Assembly: GCA_016295895.1 (NCBI GenBank) | Contig: JAEDKI010000137.1 | Location: 1-5,166, forward strand | From: Clostridiaceae bacterium | GTDB taxonomy: Bacteria > Bacillota > Clostridia > Oscillospirales > Acutalibacteraceae | Reading direction: 5' to 3' | Length of the DNA: 5,166 nucleotides | Shown: piece by piece, positions 1 to 5,166 of the stretch | How the letters are laid out: each line of letters begins with the position of its first letter | How positions within the stretch are numbered: the first letter of the stretch is position 1 | The notes under the pieces: generated by a model | The model's database searches: none | What the model saw: the letters and a program-made list of their open reading frames with translations, nothing else | Told to the model about the DNA's origin: nothing | Program-made: the position numbers and the translations under genes

Positions 1-751
1 TTGCGGAAGCGTTAATTCCGCTTTTTCTCATTGTGCTGACAGCGTGGTTTAAGGTGTTGATAAAAATACGCACATCCTTAAATACCATAACTGTCCTGCC
101 CTTTTTCTCCTTTTCGGGAGCTTTGACGAGCATATCCGTTATAAGCTGTTCGGCGGCATTGACGGTAAGTCCCTGTTCAACTATCGTGTCGAGAGCCTGT
201 TCCATCATTGCAACGCTCGGAAGTCGGAGCAATGCCCTTGCGTGACGCTCGGTAAGTCCGTAAAGCATTATGCTGTATCTGATTTCATCGGGCAGGCGGA
301 GTATACGTAGTTTATTAGACAGAGCGGACTGAGATTTGCCGAGCTTTCGTGCAACCTCCTCCTGGCTGAAGCCGAAGCCCTTTATAAGCCGTTCTATCGC
401 CATTGCCTCCTCAAAAAAGTGGAGATTTTCCCTTTGCAGATTTTCAATGACAGCAAGCATTGCCGACCTTTCCTCGTCAGCGTCAATGACGATTGACGGA
501 ATTGCAGAGAGTCCTGCCATTTTGCAGGCTCTGAGCCTCCTTTCACCCGAAATAAGCTCAAACTTTCCGTTCTCCTTTTTTCGGACGGTGATCGGCTGCA
601 ACAGACCGTTATAATGTATGCTTTCCGCAAGCCCCTCCAGATCGTCCCAGTTAAAGTTTTTTCTTGGCTGATGCGGATTAGGCTGAATAAGTCTTGCCGG
701 CAGCATTATCACTTCGTTGCTTTTCTTAAATTTTGTCTGGCTTTTAAGCAT
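1..751 (-). CDS. noc: ParB/RepB/Spo0J-family partition protein, Noc-like (3' end beyond the window)
   Basis: Translation from the ATG at 751 stays open to the left edge (250 full codons, no stop), so the C-terminus is missing, probably only the last few dozen residues. ParB-family proteins are CTP-dependent DNA clamps. Visible motifs are NPHQPRKNF (25–33), the CTP-binding GERRLRA (69–75) and ENLQRENL (103–110), then a helix-turn-helix domain (about 128–154, FSQEEVARKLGKSQSALSNK) and TERHARALLRL (167–177). The end seen (VRIFINTLNHAV) resembles the start of the dimerisation domain. At the four positions that separate Noc from ParB the protein has Q141, K147, R152 and R169, close to the Noc set Q/K/K/R and unlike the ParB set R/T/A/G (compared from memory). 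Position after rsmG also fits noc. The N-terminus is short and lacks an obvious membrane-binding amphipathic helix, so nucleoid-occlusion function is uncertain. It has its own promoter and ribosome binding site. Confidence 0.92.
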   Translation of the reverse strand, partial: MLKSQTKFKKSNEVIMLPARLIQPNPHQPRKNFNWDDLEGLAESIHYNGLLQPITVRKKENGKFELISGERRLRACKMAGLSAIPSIVIDADEERSAMLAVIENLQRENLHFFEEAMAIERLIKGFGFSQEEVARKLGKSQSALSNKLRILRLPDEIRYSIMLYGLTERHARALLRLPSVAMMEQALDTIVEQGLTVNAAEQLITDMLVKAPEKEKKGRTVMVFKDVRIFINTLNHAVSTMRKSGINASA

Positions 752-757
752 AAAAAT

Positions 758-765
758 ACCTCCTT
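758..765 (-). promoter_or_regulatory. Strong ribosome binding site of the noc/parB-like gene
   Basis: AAGGAGGT on the minus strand, an essentially full Shine-Dalgarno match, lies 6 nt before the ATG at 751–749. It fixes the start of the partition-protein gene and is the strongest ribosome binding site in the window. Confidence 0.9.
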
Positions 766-782
766 ATGCGTACCACAAAAAT

Positions 783-811
783 ACTGTAACACGACAAAAG
801 AAGGTTGTCCA
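783..811 (-). promoter_or_regulatory. Predicted sigma-A promoter of the noc/parB-like gene
   Basis: Reading the minus strand, TGGACA (811–806; 5 of 6 to TTGACA) is followed after exactly 17 nt by TACAGT (788–783; 4 of 6 to TATAAT). A TG one base upstream of the -10 gives an extended -10 element. Transcription would start near 776, leaving a leader of about 25 nt. A shifted -35 reading, TTGGAC with 18-nt spacing, is also possible. It lies in the only sizeable gap of the window, so the downstream gene can probably be expressed independently of the mnmE–rsmG transcript. Confidence 0.6.
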
Positions 812-812
812 A

Positions 813-858
813 TGTTTTTCATTGACTTAAAATTTGAAAATTCTCGCTGTTTTTCATT
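813..858. repeat. 11-bp direct repeat pair in the rsmG–noc gap
   Basis: TGTTTTTCATT occurs at 813–823 and again at 848–858, 35 bp apart start to start. The right copy reaches the rsmG stop codon and the left copy lies just upstream of the predicted noc -35 element. The left copy is also part of a small palindrome (CAATG-TTTTT-CATTG, 810–824). The repeat is AT-rich and may be chance; no function is claimed. Confidence 0.4.
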
Positions 859-1571
859 TATGAGAGCGGTTTTTTTGATATTTGTGCCGAAGCACGTGGA
901 TATTTTGGCGGAGTTTGCGATATTTTTTTTGTGATAATAACGTATCTTTCACCGCAATTTGCAACATTAAGCGGTTTAATTTCCTCAATCTTACCGCCGA
1001 GAGTTTTGATTGCTCCCTTTGCGGCGGAAACCTCCTCTTCGGTTTTTGCCGATTTCATCGGGGCAAATATTCCGCCGACCTTGACAAACGGCATACAGTA
1101 TTCCGCAAGAGTATTCAGGTTTGCAACGGCTCTTGCAGTAACAAGATCAAATTTTTCACGGTAGTTTATATCCTTACCGGCCAGCTCGGCTCTCATATGA
1201 ACGATTTCAGCCTCAAGACCGATTTCTTCAAGCACGTTTTTTATAAAAACAAGCCGTTTGTTTGTTCCGTCAAGCAAGGTGATTTTGATATCGGGTCTTG
1301 CAATCAGCAAAACAACTCCCGGGAAACCTGCGCCTGTTCCGACATCAATAACCTTTGCGCCGTTTTTTATCTCTACGCAGGTCAAAAGGGAAAACGAATC
1401 AATAAAATGCTTATAAACAATCTCATCGGGATCGGTTATAGCCGTCAGATTTAACGTCTTATTCGTTTCAACAAGCAATTCGGCATATTTATCAAGTCTT
1501 TCAAGGGCGGTATCATCGAGAAAAACACCGATTTTATCCGCCTCGGTTTTCAAAAGGGCTTTATTTATCAT
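858..1571 (-). CDS. rsmG: 16S rRNA (guanine-N7)-methyltransferase RsmG (GidB)
   Basis: The product has 237 residues, close to Gram-positive RsmG. The enzyme uses S-adenosylmethionine to methylate N7 of a guanine in the 530 loop of 16S rRNA (G527 in E. coli numbering); loss of it gives low-level streptomycin resistance in several bacteria. The N-terminal helical part has NLTAITDPDEIVYKHFIDS (41–59). The SAM-binding motif VIDVGTGAGFPG (74–85) is followed by the acidic strand end LLDGTNKR (99–106). The second conserved block TARAVANL is at 145–152. The tail has the usual TPPKYPR and KKPL ending (220–236). The start at 1571 is chosen from the AAGGAG site and from the family start; the frame upstream to 1694 adds 41 residues that only mirror mnmG in another frame. 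The gene overlaps mnmG by 11 nt (ATGATAAATAA), which suggests translational coupling. It ends with TAA at 860–858. Confidence 0.97.
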   Translation of the reverse strand: MINKALLKTEADKIGVFLDDTALERLDKYAELLVETNKTLNLTAITDPDEIVYKHFIDSFSLLTCVEIKNGAKVIDVGTGAGFPGVVLLIARPDIKITLLDGTNKRLVFIKNVLEEIGLEAEIVHMRAELAGKDINYREKFDLVTARAVANLNTLAEYCMPFVKVGGIFAPMKSAKTEEEVSAAKGAIKTLGGKIEEIKPLNVANCGERYVIITKKISQTPPKYPRASAQISKKPLS

Positions 1572-3441
1572 TTCTTCGCTCCTTTTCAAGATAGATAAGA
1601 AGTACCGAAATATCGGAGGGACTAACGCCTGATATTCTCGAAGCCTGACCGATGCTGTGCGGTCTGATTTTTGAGAGCTTTTCCCTTGCTTCAAGCCTCA
1701 GACCGAGAATTGAGTTATAATCAATATCGTCCGAGAGCGTCTGAACCTCAAGACGGTGCATTTCGTCAACCTGAGCCTGCTGACGCTTGATATATCCCTC
1801 ATATTTAATGTCAATCTCGACCTGTTCAAAAATTTCAAAAGGCAGATCCGGTCTGTCTTTATCAAGCTCAGTCAGACATTCATAACCGATCTGAGGTCTT
1901 TTCAGCAGGTCACAGAGGCGAACACCCGTAGTTACCCTTGATGTTTCACGTGAAACAAGTATATTGTTTAACTCATCTGTTGGCGAAAATACGGTTTTTT
2001 TGGTTCTTTCCTTTTCTGCGGCAATAAGGTCGAGCTTTTTAAGAAATTTACCGTACCTTTCATCGCTGATAAGTCCGATTTCGTGACCGATCGGCGTAAG
2101 CCGGCGATCTGCGTTGTCCTGACGGAGCAGAAGCCGGTATTCCGAACGTGAGGTCATCATTCTGTAAGGATCGGAACAGCCCTTTGTAACAAGATCGTCA
2201 ATAAGAGTGCCGATATATGATCCCGAACGCTCAAGAATCAGGGGCGGCTGTCCCTTAATTTTCCTTGCGGCATTTATTCCTGCAACAAGTCCCTGCGCCG
2301 CCGCTTCCTCATAACCGGAGGAGCCGTTGAACTGTCCTGCGCCGAAAAGTCCGTCATAGTCAAGAAATTCAAGGCTTGATTTGAGTGCGAGGGGATCAAC
2401 ACAGTCGTATTCGATCGCATAAGCCGTTCTCATAAGCTCGGCATTCTCCAGTCCGGGGATAGTCCGGATAAATTTAAGCTGAACATCTTCGGGCAAGGAT
2501 GAGGAAAGTCCCTGTAAATACATTTCTTCCGTGTGTTCTCCGCACGGCTCAATAAAGATCTGGTGTCTGTCTTTTTCTGCAAATCGGACTATCTTATCCT
2601 CAATACTCGGACAGTAGCGAGGACCTTTTCCGTCAATTTTGCCGCTGTAAAGAGGGGAACGGTGCAGATTTTTTAAAATAACATCCTTTGTTTCAAGGTT
2701 TGTGTATGTCACATAACAGGGGAGCTTGTTTTTTATTTCAAGCTCATTGTCAAAGGAGAACGGAACGATCCTTTCGTCACCGTTCTGAATTTCAAGCTCC
2801 TCGCAGTTGACCGTCTTTTTATTCACACGGGAGGGAGTGCCTGTCTTAAATCTCCTTGTAGGAATACCGATGTTTTTGAGCGCCTCGCCAAGTTTTTTCG
2901 CAGGGAACATACCATCGGGGCCGCTTTCATAGGAAACATCGCCGACATAAACCTTGCCGCTGAGAAATGTTCCCGTTGCAAGAATTACGCAATCGGCGGT
3001 ATAAACGGCTTCAAGATGGGTTTTAAGCTGCCATTTTCCGCTTTCAAGCTTCCGGATATCAACAATTTCAGCCTGTCTGAGGTCAAGTCCGTCCTGAGTT
3101 TCAAGAGCGTGTTTCATATAATCGGAATAAAGTCTGCGGTCGATCTGAGCACGCAGACTGTGAACGGCAGGGCCTTTTCCGAGATTGAGTATTCGGCTTT
3201 GCAGGGTGTTGGCGTCCGCCGCCTTTCCCATTTCACCGCCCAGAGCGTCAATTTCACGCACAAGGTGTCCCTTTGATGTGCCGCCGATGGACGGATTGCA
3301 AGCCATATTGCCCACCCAGTCAAGATTTATCGTAAAAACACAGGTTTCACATCCGAGACGTGCGGCGGCAAGTCCGGCTTCAATACCTGCATGACCTGCT
3401 CCGATAACTATAACCTGATAATCCTTTGCAAAATATTCCAT
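1561..3441 (-). CDS. mnmG: tRNA uridine-5-carboxymethylaminomethyl modification enzyme MnmG (GidA), FAD-dependent
   Basis: The protein has 626 residues, normal for long-form MnmG. It is the FAD- and NADH-using partner of MnmE in wobble-uridine-34 modification of tRNA. The N-terminal FAD-binding motif GAGHAG is at 14–19. The family signature DWVGNMACNPSIGG (41–54) holds the conserved Cys48, and PRYCPSIEDK (274–283) holds the second conserved Cys277. GLFGAGQFNGSSGYEEA (364–380) is the second conserved FAD-domain block. The C-terminal helical domain, which contacts MnmE, contains LLKRP (512–516) and ends with GLRLEAREKL and IRPHSIGQASRISGVSPSDI. The ATG at 3441 has a weaker AGAGAAG Shine-Dalgarno-like stretch (3452–3446) only 4 nt away; the start is supported by alignment of the opening residues with the family. 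The gene ends with TAA at 1563–1561, inside the start of rsmG. Codons 496–500 (VSRET) coincide with a perfect parS palindrome, described separately. Confidence 0.98.
   Translation of the reverse strand: MEYFAKDYQVIVIGAGHAGIEAGLAAARLGCETCVFTINLDWVGNMACNPSIGGTSKGHLVREIDALGGEMGKAADANTLQSRILNLGKGPAVHSLRAQIDRRLYSDYMKHALETQDGLDLRQAEIVDIRKLESGKWQLKTHLEAVYTADCVILATGTFLSGKVYVGDVSYESGPDGMFPAKKLGEALKNIGIPTRRFKTGTPSRVNKKTVNCEELEIQNGDERIVPFSFDNELEIKNKLPCYVTYTNLETKDVILKNLHRSPLYSGKIDGKGPRYCPSIEDKIVRFAEKDRHQIFIEPCGEHTEEMYLQGLSSSLPEDVQLKFIRTIPGLENAELMRTAYAIEYDCVDPLALKSSLEFLDYDGLFGAGQFNGSSGYEEAAAQGLVAGINAARKIKGQPPLILERSGSYIGTLIDDLVTKGCSDPYRMMTSRSEYRLLLRQDNADRRLTPIGHEIGLISDERYGKFLKKLDLIAAEKERTKKTVFSPTDELNNILVSRETSRVTTGVRLCDLLKRPQIGYECLTELDKDRPDLPFEIFEQVEIDIKYEGYIKRQQAQVDEMHRLEVQTLSDDIDYNSILGLRLEAREKLSKIRPHSIGQASRISGVSPSDISVLLIYLEKERRNDK
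1579..1584 (-). promoter_or_regulatory. rsmG ribosome binding site inside the mnmG end
   Basis: On the minus strand AAGGAG lies 7 nt before the ATG at 1571–1569, within the last codons of mnmG. This decides the rsmG start: the same frame is open further upstream to 1694, but those residues do not look like RsmG. Confidence 0.85.
1942..1957. promoter_or_regulatory. parS centromere-like site (ParB/Spo0J binding site)
   Basis: The bases read TGTTTCACGTGAAACA, a perfect 16-bp palindrome identical to the best-matching form of the bacterial parS consensus. parS is where ParB (Spo0J) loads, closes as a CTP clamp and spreads, allowing ParA/Soj and SMC to act on the origin region. The site lies inside the mnmG coding sequence, covering residues 496–500 (VSRET), in a part of the protein that appears poorly conserved just before the LLKRP block. 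Chromosomal parS sites are mostly close to the replication origin, which fits this locus. Binding itself is inferred from sequence identity. Confidence 0.9.
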
Positions 3442-3458
3442 AAAACTTCTCTTTTCGT

Positions 3459-4829
3459 TTATTTTCCTACGCAGAACTGTCTGAATACCTCGTCAACTAC
3501 GGCTTCGCTTGCCCTTTGACCTGTCAGCTCAAGCAAAGCGGCTATCGCATCGTCAACACAAACTCCGATCGCATCGGGTGTGAGACCAAGCTCAAGCGCA
3601 TTTTGTGCGTCCTTCAGGGCGAGGTCGGCTTTTTCACAGCATTGACGCTGTCTTTCGTTGACAAGCATTGCAGAGGTTGTATCAAAATTCTTAATTCGCA
3701 TTAAATCAGCTATCCTGTCGCAAAGCTCATCATAGCCGTCACCGCTTTTTGCGGAAATATACAGAGGCTCACCGAGTTTTTCTTTGATGATGCCGACATC
3801 AAGCTGAATATCAAGATCGCTCTTATTTATAATAGGTATAACGTTTTTGCCCCGACAGTCCTTGATAAGCTCAAAATCCTCGTCGGAAAGCGGCTTTGAC
3901 TGATCGAAAACGGCAAAAACGATTGCCGCACGTTCAAGTTTTTTGCGGCTTTTCTCAACTCCGATTTTTTCGACAAGATCGCCCGTTTCTCTGATGCCTG
4001 CCGTGTCGGAAATTCTGAGAATACAGCCGTTCAAATTTACCGTTTCCTCGACAACGTCCCTTGTCGTTCCCTCAATTTCGGTAACAATGGAACGGTCAAA
4101 GCCTGTCAGCAGATTCATAAGCGTTGATTTTCCGACATTCGGTTTGCCGACTATTGCCGCTTCAACGCCGCTTGTGACCGCCATTCCGCTGTCAAAGGTT
4201 GATAAAAGTTTACATATTTCCAAATCGGCATTAACAATAGTGTTGCGAAGCTCGTTTTCACCCAATTCTTCAATTTCATCATCGGGATAATCCACCCATG
4301 CGGCAATATGAGCCGCCAGATCGAGCAGAGCTGAGTTTATACTCTCAATTTTTTTGCTGAGCTTGCCCTCAAGCTGATTGAAAGCGGCATTTGCACCCTG
4401 TTCCCCCTGAGCGGAAATGAGCGTCATAACGCTTTCGGCTTCGGAAAGGTTAAGCTTGCCGTTGAGAAAAGCTCTTTTTGTGAATTCTCCCGGAGCGGCA
4501 GGCTGTGCGCCGTTTTGCAAAACGAGCCGCAGAATTTTTTTCATCAGGAAAATACCGCCGTGGCAGTTGATTTCCACAACGTCCTCGCCCGTATAGCTGT
4601 GCGGAGCACGGAAAACAAGGCAAACAACCTCGTCCACAGGTGTTTCACCGTCAAAAATTCTGCCGAAATGGGCACGGTAGCCTTTGGACTCAGTGAGTTT
4701 TTTGCTCGAAGCGGCAACAAATATCCTGTCGGCGATTTCGGTCGAATTTTTTCCCGATATTCTGATAATTCCAACGCCGCCGGTACCCAAAGGAGTGGAT
4801 ATGGCGGCGATAGCTGATAAATCAGTCAT
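3459..4829 (-). CDS. mnmE: tRNA uridine-5-carboxymethylaminomethyl modification GTPase MnmE (TrmE)
   Basis: The protein has 456 residues, the usual length for MnmE. With MnmG it installs the aminomethyl-type group on C5 of wobble uridine 34 of certain tRNAs, using a folate one-carbon donor and GTP hydrolysis, in the cytoplasm. The N-terminal folate-binding domain (about 1–120) shows APHSYTGEDVVEI (75–87) and PGEFTKRAFLNGKL (113–126). The G domain inserted in the helical region has G1 GKPNVGKS (228–235), G2 GTTRD (254–258), G3 DTAG (275–278) followed by the expected catalytic Glu281, G4 NKSD (335–338) and G5 SAK (359–361). Asn231 in G1 is the residue that contacts the activating potassium ion in the family. 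The protein ends with FCVGK, the conserved C-terminal C-x-G-K motif (Cys453). The ATG has a GAGGT site 7 nt upstream. mnmG follows after 17 nt, so the two complex partners are likely in one transcript. No key residue is missing. Confidence 0.98.
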   Translation of the reverse strand: MTDLSAIAAISTPLGTGGVGIIRISGKNSTEIADRIFVAASSKKLTESKGYRAHFGRIFDGETPVDEVVCLVFRAPHSYTGEDVVEINCHGGIFLMKKILRLVLQNGAQPAAPGEFTKRAFLNGKLNLSEAESVMTLISAQGEQGANAAFNQLEGKLSKKIESINSALLDLAAHIAAWVDYPDDEIEELGENELRNTIVNADLEICKLLSTFDSGMAVTSGVEAAIVGKPNVGKSTLMNLLTGFDRSIVTEIEGTTRDVVEETVNLNGCILRISDTAGIRETGDLVEKIGVEKSRKKLERAAIVFAVFDQSKPLSDEDFELIKDCRGKNVIPIINKSDLDIQLDVGIIKEKLGEPLYISAKSGDGYDELCDRIADLMRIKNFDTTSAMLVNERQRQCCEKADLALKDAQNALELGLTPDAIGVCVDDAIAALLELTGQRASEAVVDEVFRQFCVGK

Positions 4830-4836
4830 TGTGTTG

Positions 4837-4841
4837 ACCTC
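4837..4841 (-). promoter_or_regulatory. mnmE ribosome binding site overlapping the upstream stop codon
   Basis: On the minus strand GAGGT lies 7 nt before the mnmE ATG. It shares two bases with the TGA stop (4842–4840) of the MinD-like gene. This supports the chosen mnmE start and suggests that translation of the two genes is coupled. Confidence 0.7.
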
Positions 4842-5166
4842 ACAGTTTTAAATTGATGTTGAAGCCCTCAAGCCGCAAAGCTATGCGGCGGAAAGCCTCC
4901 TTTGCCTTTGACGAATCGAGGGTTGTCATACCGACAACGGAGCAGTAGGAAATCTTTTTATCCTCCGGAACAACTCCGATAAGCTGCAAAACGGTTGCGT
5001 CAATGACCTCGTCAATGTTCAGATAATGTCCCTGAACAGTCTGTTTTTTATTAAAACGGTTGATAATGAGCTTCAAATCATTAACGCCGAGTTCTTTTAA
5101 TTTATCTCCGGCATATGAGCCGACACGAACGCAAACCTCGTCGGCGGTCGAAACGATAATACCCTC
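4840..5166 (-). CDS. MinD/ParA-family P-loop ATPase, C-terminal part (5' end beyond the window)
   Basis: The reading frame is open from the right edge to a TGA at 4842–4840, giving 108 residues; the N-terminus with the Walker A motif is outside the window. Visible residues 2–6 (GIIVS) resemble the MinD strand before the conserved TTPE region. Residues 33–37 (LIINR) match the family's INR nucleotide-base-binding strand, and 61–69 (QLIGVVPED) match the LIGVVPED stretch typical of MinD. The tail (SSKAKEAFRRIALRLEG) matches the last conserved MinD helix. MinD-type ATPases dimerise on ATP and position the division septum or other cargo. This protein stops at FNINLKL, right after that helix, and shows no amphipathic membrane-targeting helix such as classical MinD has. 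Its stop codon overlaps the mnmE ribosome binding site, so the two are probably co-transcribed. Family assignment is fairly sure; a true MinD role is not. A MinD-like orphan ATPase is the alternative. Confidence 0.8.
   Translation of the reverse strand, partial: EGIIVSTADEVCVRVGSYAGDKLKELGVNDLKLIINRFNKKQTVQGHYLNIDEVIDATVLQLIGVVPEDKKISYCSVVGMTTLDSSKAKEAFRRIALRLEGFNINLKL

Noticed and set aside
394..630. Minus-strand open frame of 78 codons
   Set aside because: It lies in a different frame of the ParB/Noc-family gene, whose protein motifs are unmistakable; this frame has no recognisable family.
810..824. CAATG-TTTTT-CATTG hairpin as an rsmG terminator
   Set aside because: The stem is only 5 bp and AT-rich, and no T-run follows on the minus strand, so a rho-independent terminator is not supported.
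614..934. Plus-strand open frame across the rsmG–noc gap
   Set aside because: It runs antisense to two real genes and over the predicted promoter, with no family resemblance.
882..1454. Long plus-strand open frame of 190 codons opposite rsmG
   Set aside because: Cysteine- and asparagine-rich sequence without a recognisable family, fully antisense to a clear rsmG; a by-product of its codon use.
1572..1694. 41-residue N-terminal extension of RsmG
   Set aside because: The residues mirror mnmG in another frame and do not resemble RsmG; the ATG at 1571 has an AAGGAG site 7 nt upstream.
3016..3276. Plus-strand open frame opposite mnmG
   Set aside because: Antisense to a conserved coding region of mnmG, with no family resemblance.
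4641..4648. Half parS (TGTTTCAC) in mnmE
   Set aside because: The right half of the palindrome is absent; only isolated bases match, so this is not a credible ParB site. A similar half-site near 3345 was rejected for the same reason.
1..5166. Search for mobile elements, CRISPR arrays, tRNAs or a novel defence-type system
   Set aside because: Nearly every base is accounted for by five conserved co-oriented genes; no repeats arrays, transposase motifs, tRNA-like folds or unknown genes were seen.

Overview
The window reads as the chromosomal mnmE–mnmG–rsmG–noc/parB locus of a low-to-mid GC Gram-positive bacterium. It is most likely a member of the Clostridia, and an Oscillospiraceae/Ruminococcus-like organism would fit, but that placement rests on gene order and protein style only. 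In many Firmicutes this block lies beside the replication origin. All five genes are on the minus strand, so transcription runs from high to low coordinates, and the window is almost fully coding.

Layout in transcription order. (1) The C-terminal 108 residues of a MinD/ParA-type ATPase enter from the right edge (4840 to beyond 5166). (2) mnmE (3459–4829) follows after 10 nt. (3) mnmG (1561–3441) follows after 17 nt. (4) rsmG (858–1571) overlaps the end of mnmG by 11 nt. (5) After a 106-nt gap with a good sigma-A-type promoter and a strong ribosome binding site, a ParB/Noc-family gene starts at 751 and runs off the left edge without a stop (250 residues visible). No RNA gene, mobile element, CRISPR array or convincing terminator was seen, and no stretch over 300 bases lacks a gene.

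How the parts work together. MnmE and MnmG form one enzyme complex that modifies the wobble uridine of certain tRNAs. RsmG methylates 16S rRNA, so these three genes serve decoding accuracy. The flanking genes (MinD-like ATPase and ParB/Noc-like CTPase) belong to cell-division and chromosome-organisation families.

The most notable sequence signal is a perfect 16-bp parS palindrome (1942–1957) inside the mnmG coding sequence, about 1.2 kb upstream of the parB/noc gene. The ParB-family protein here carries Noc-like rather than ParB-like residues at the DNA-specificity positions. It may therefore not be the protein that reads this parS; a separate Spo0J/ParB beyond the left edge would be expected to. 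A partial Noc-site-like palindrome lies in rsmG. I found no evidence for an undescribed system; the locus is conserved housekeeping with some features worth checking.
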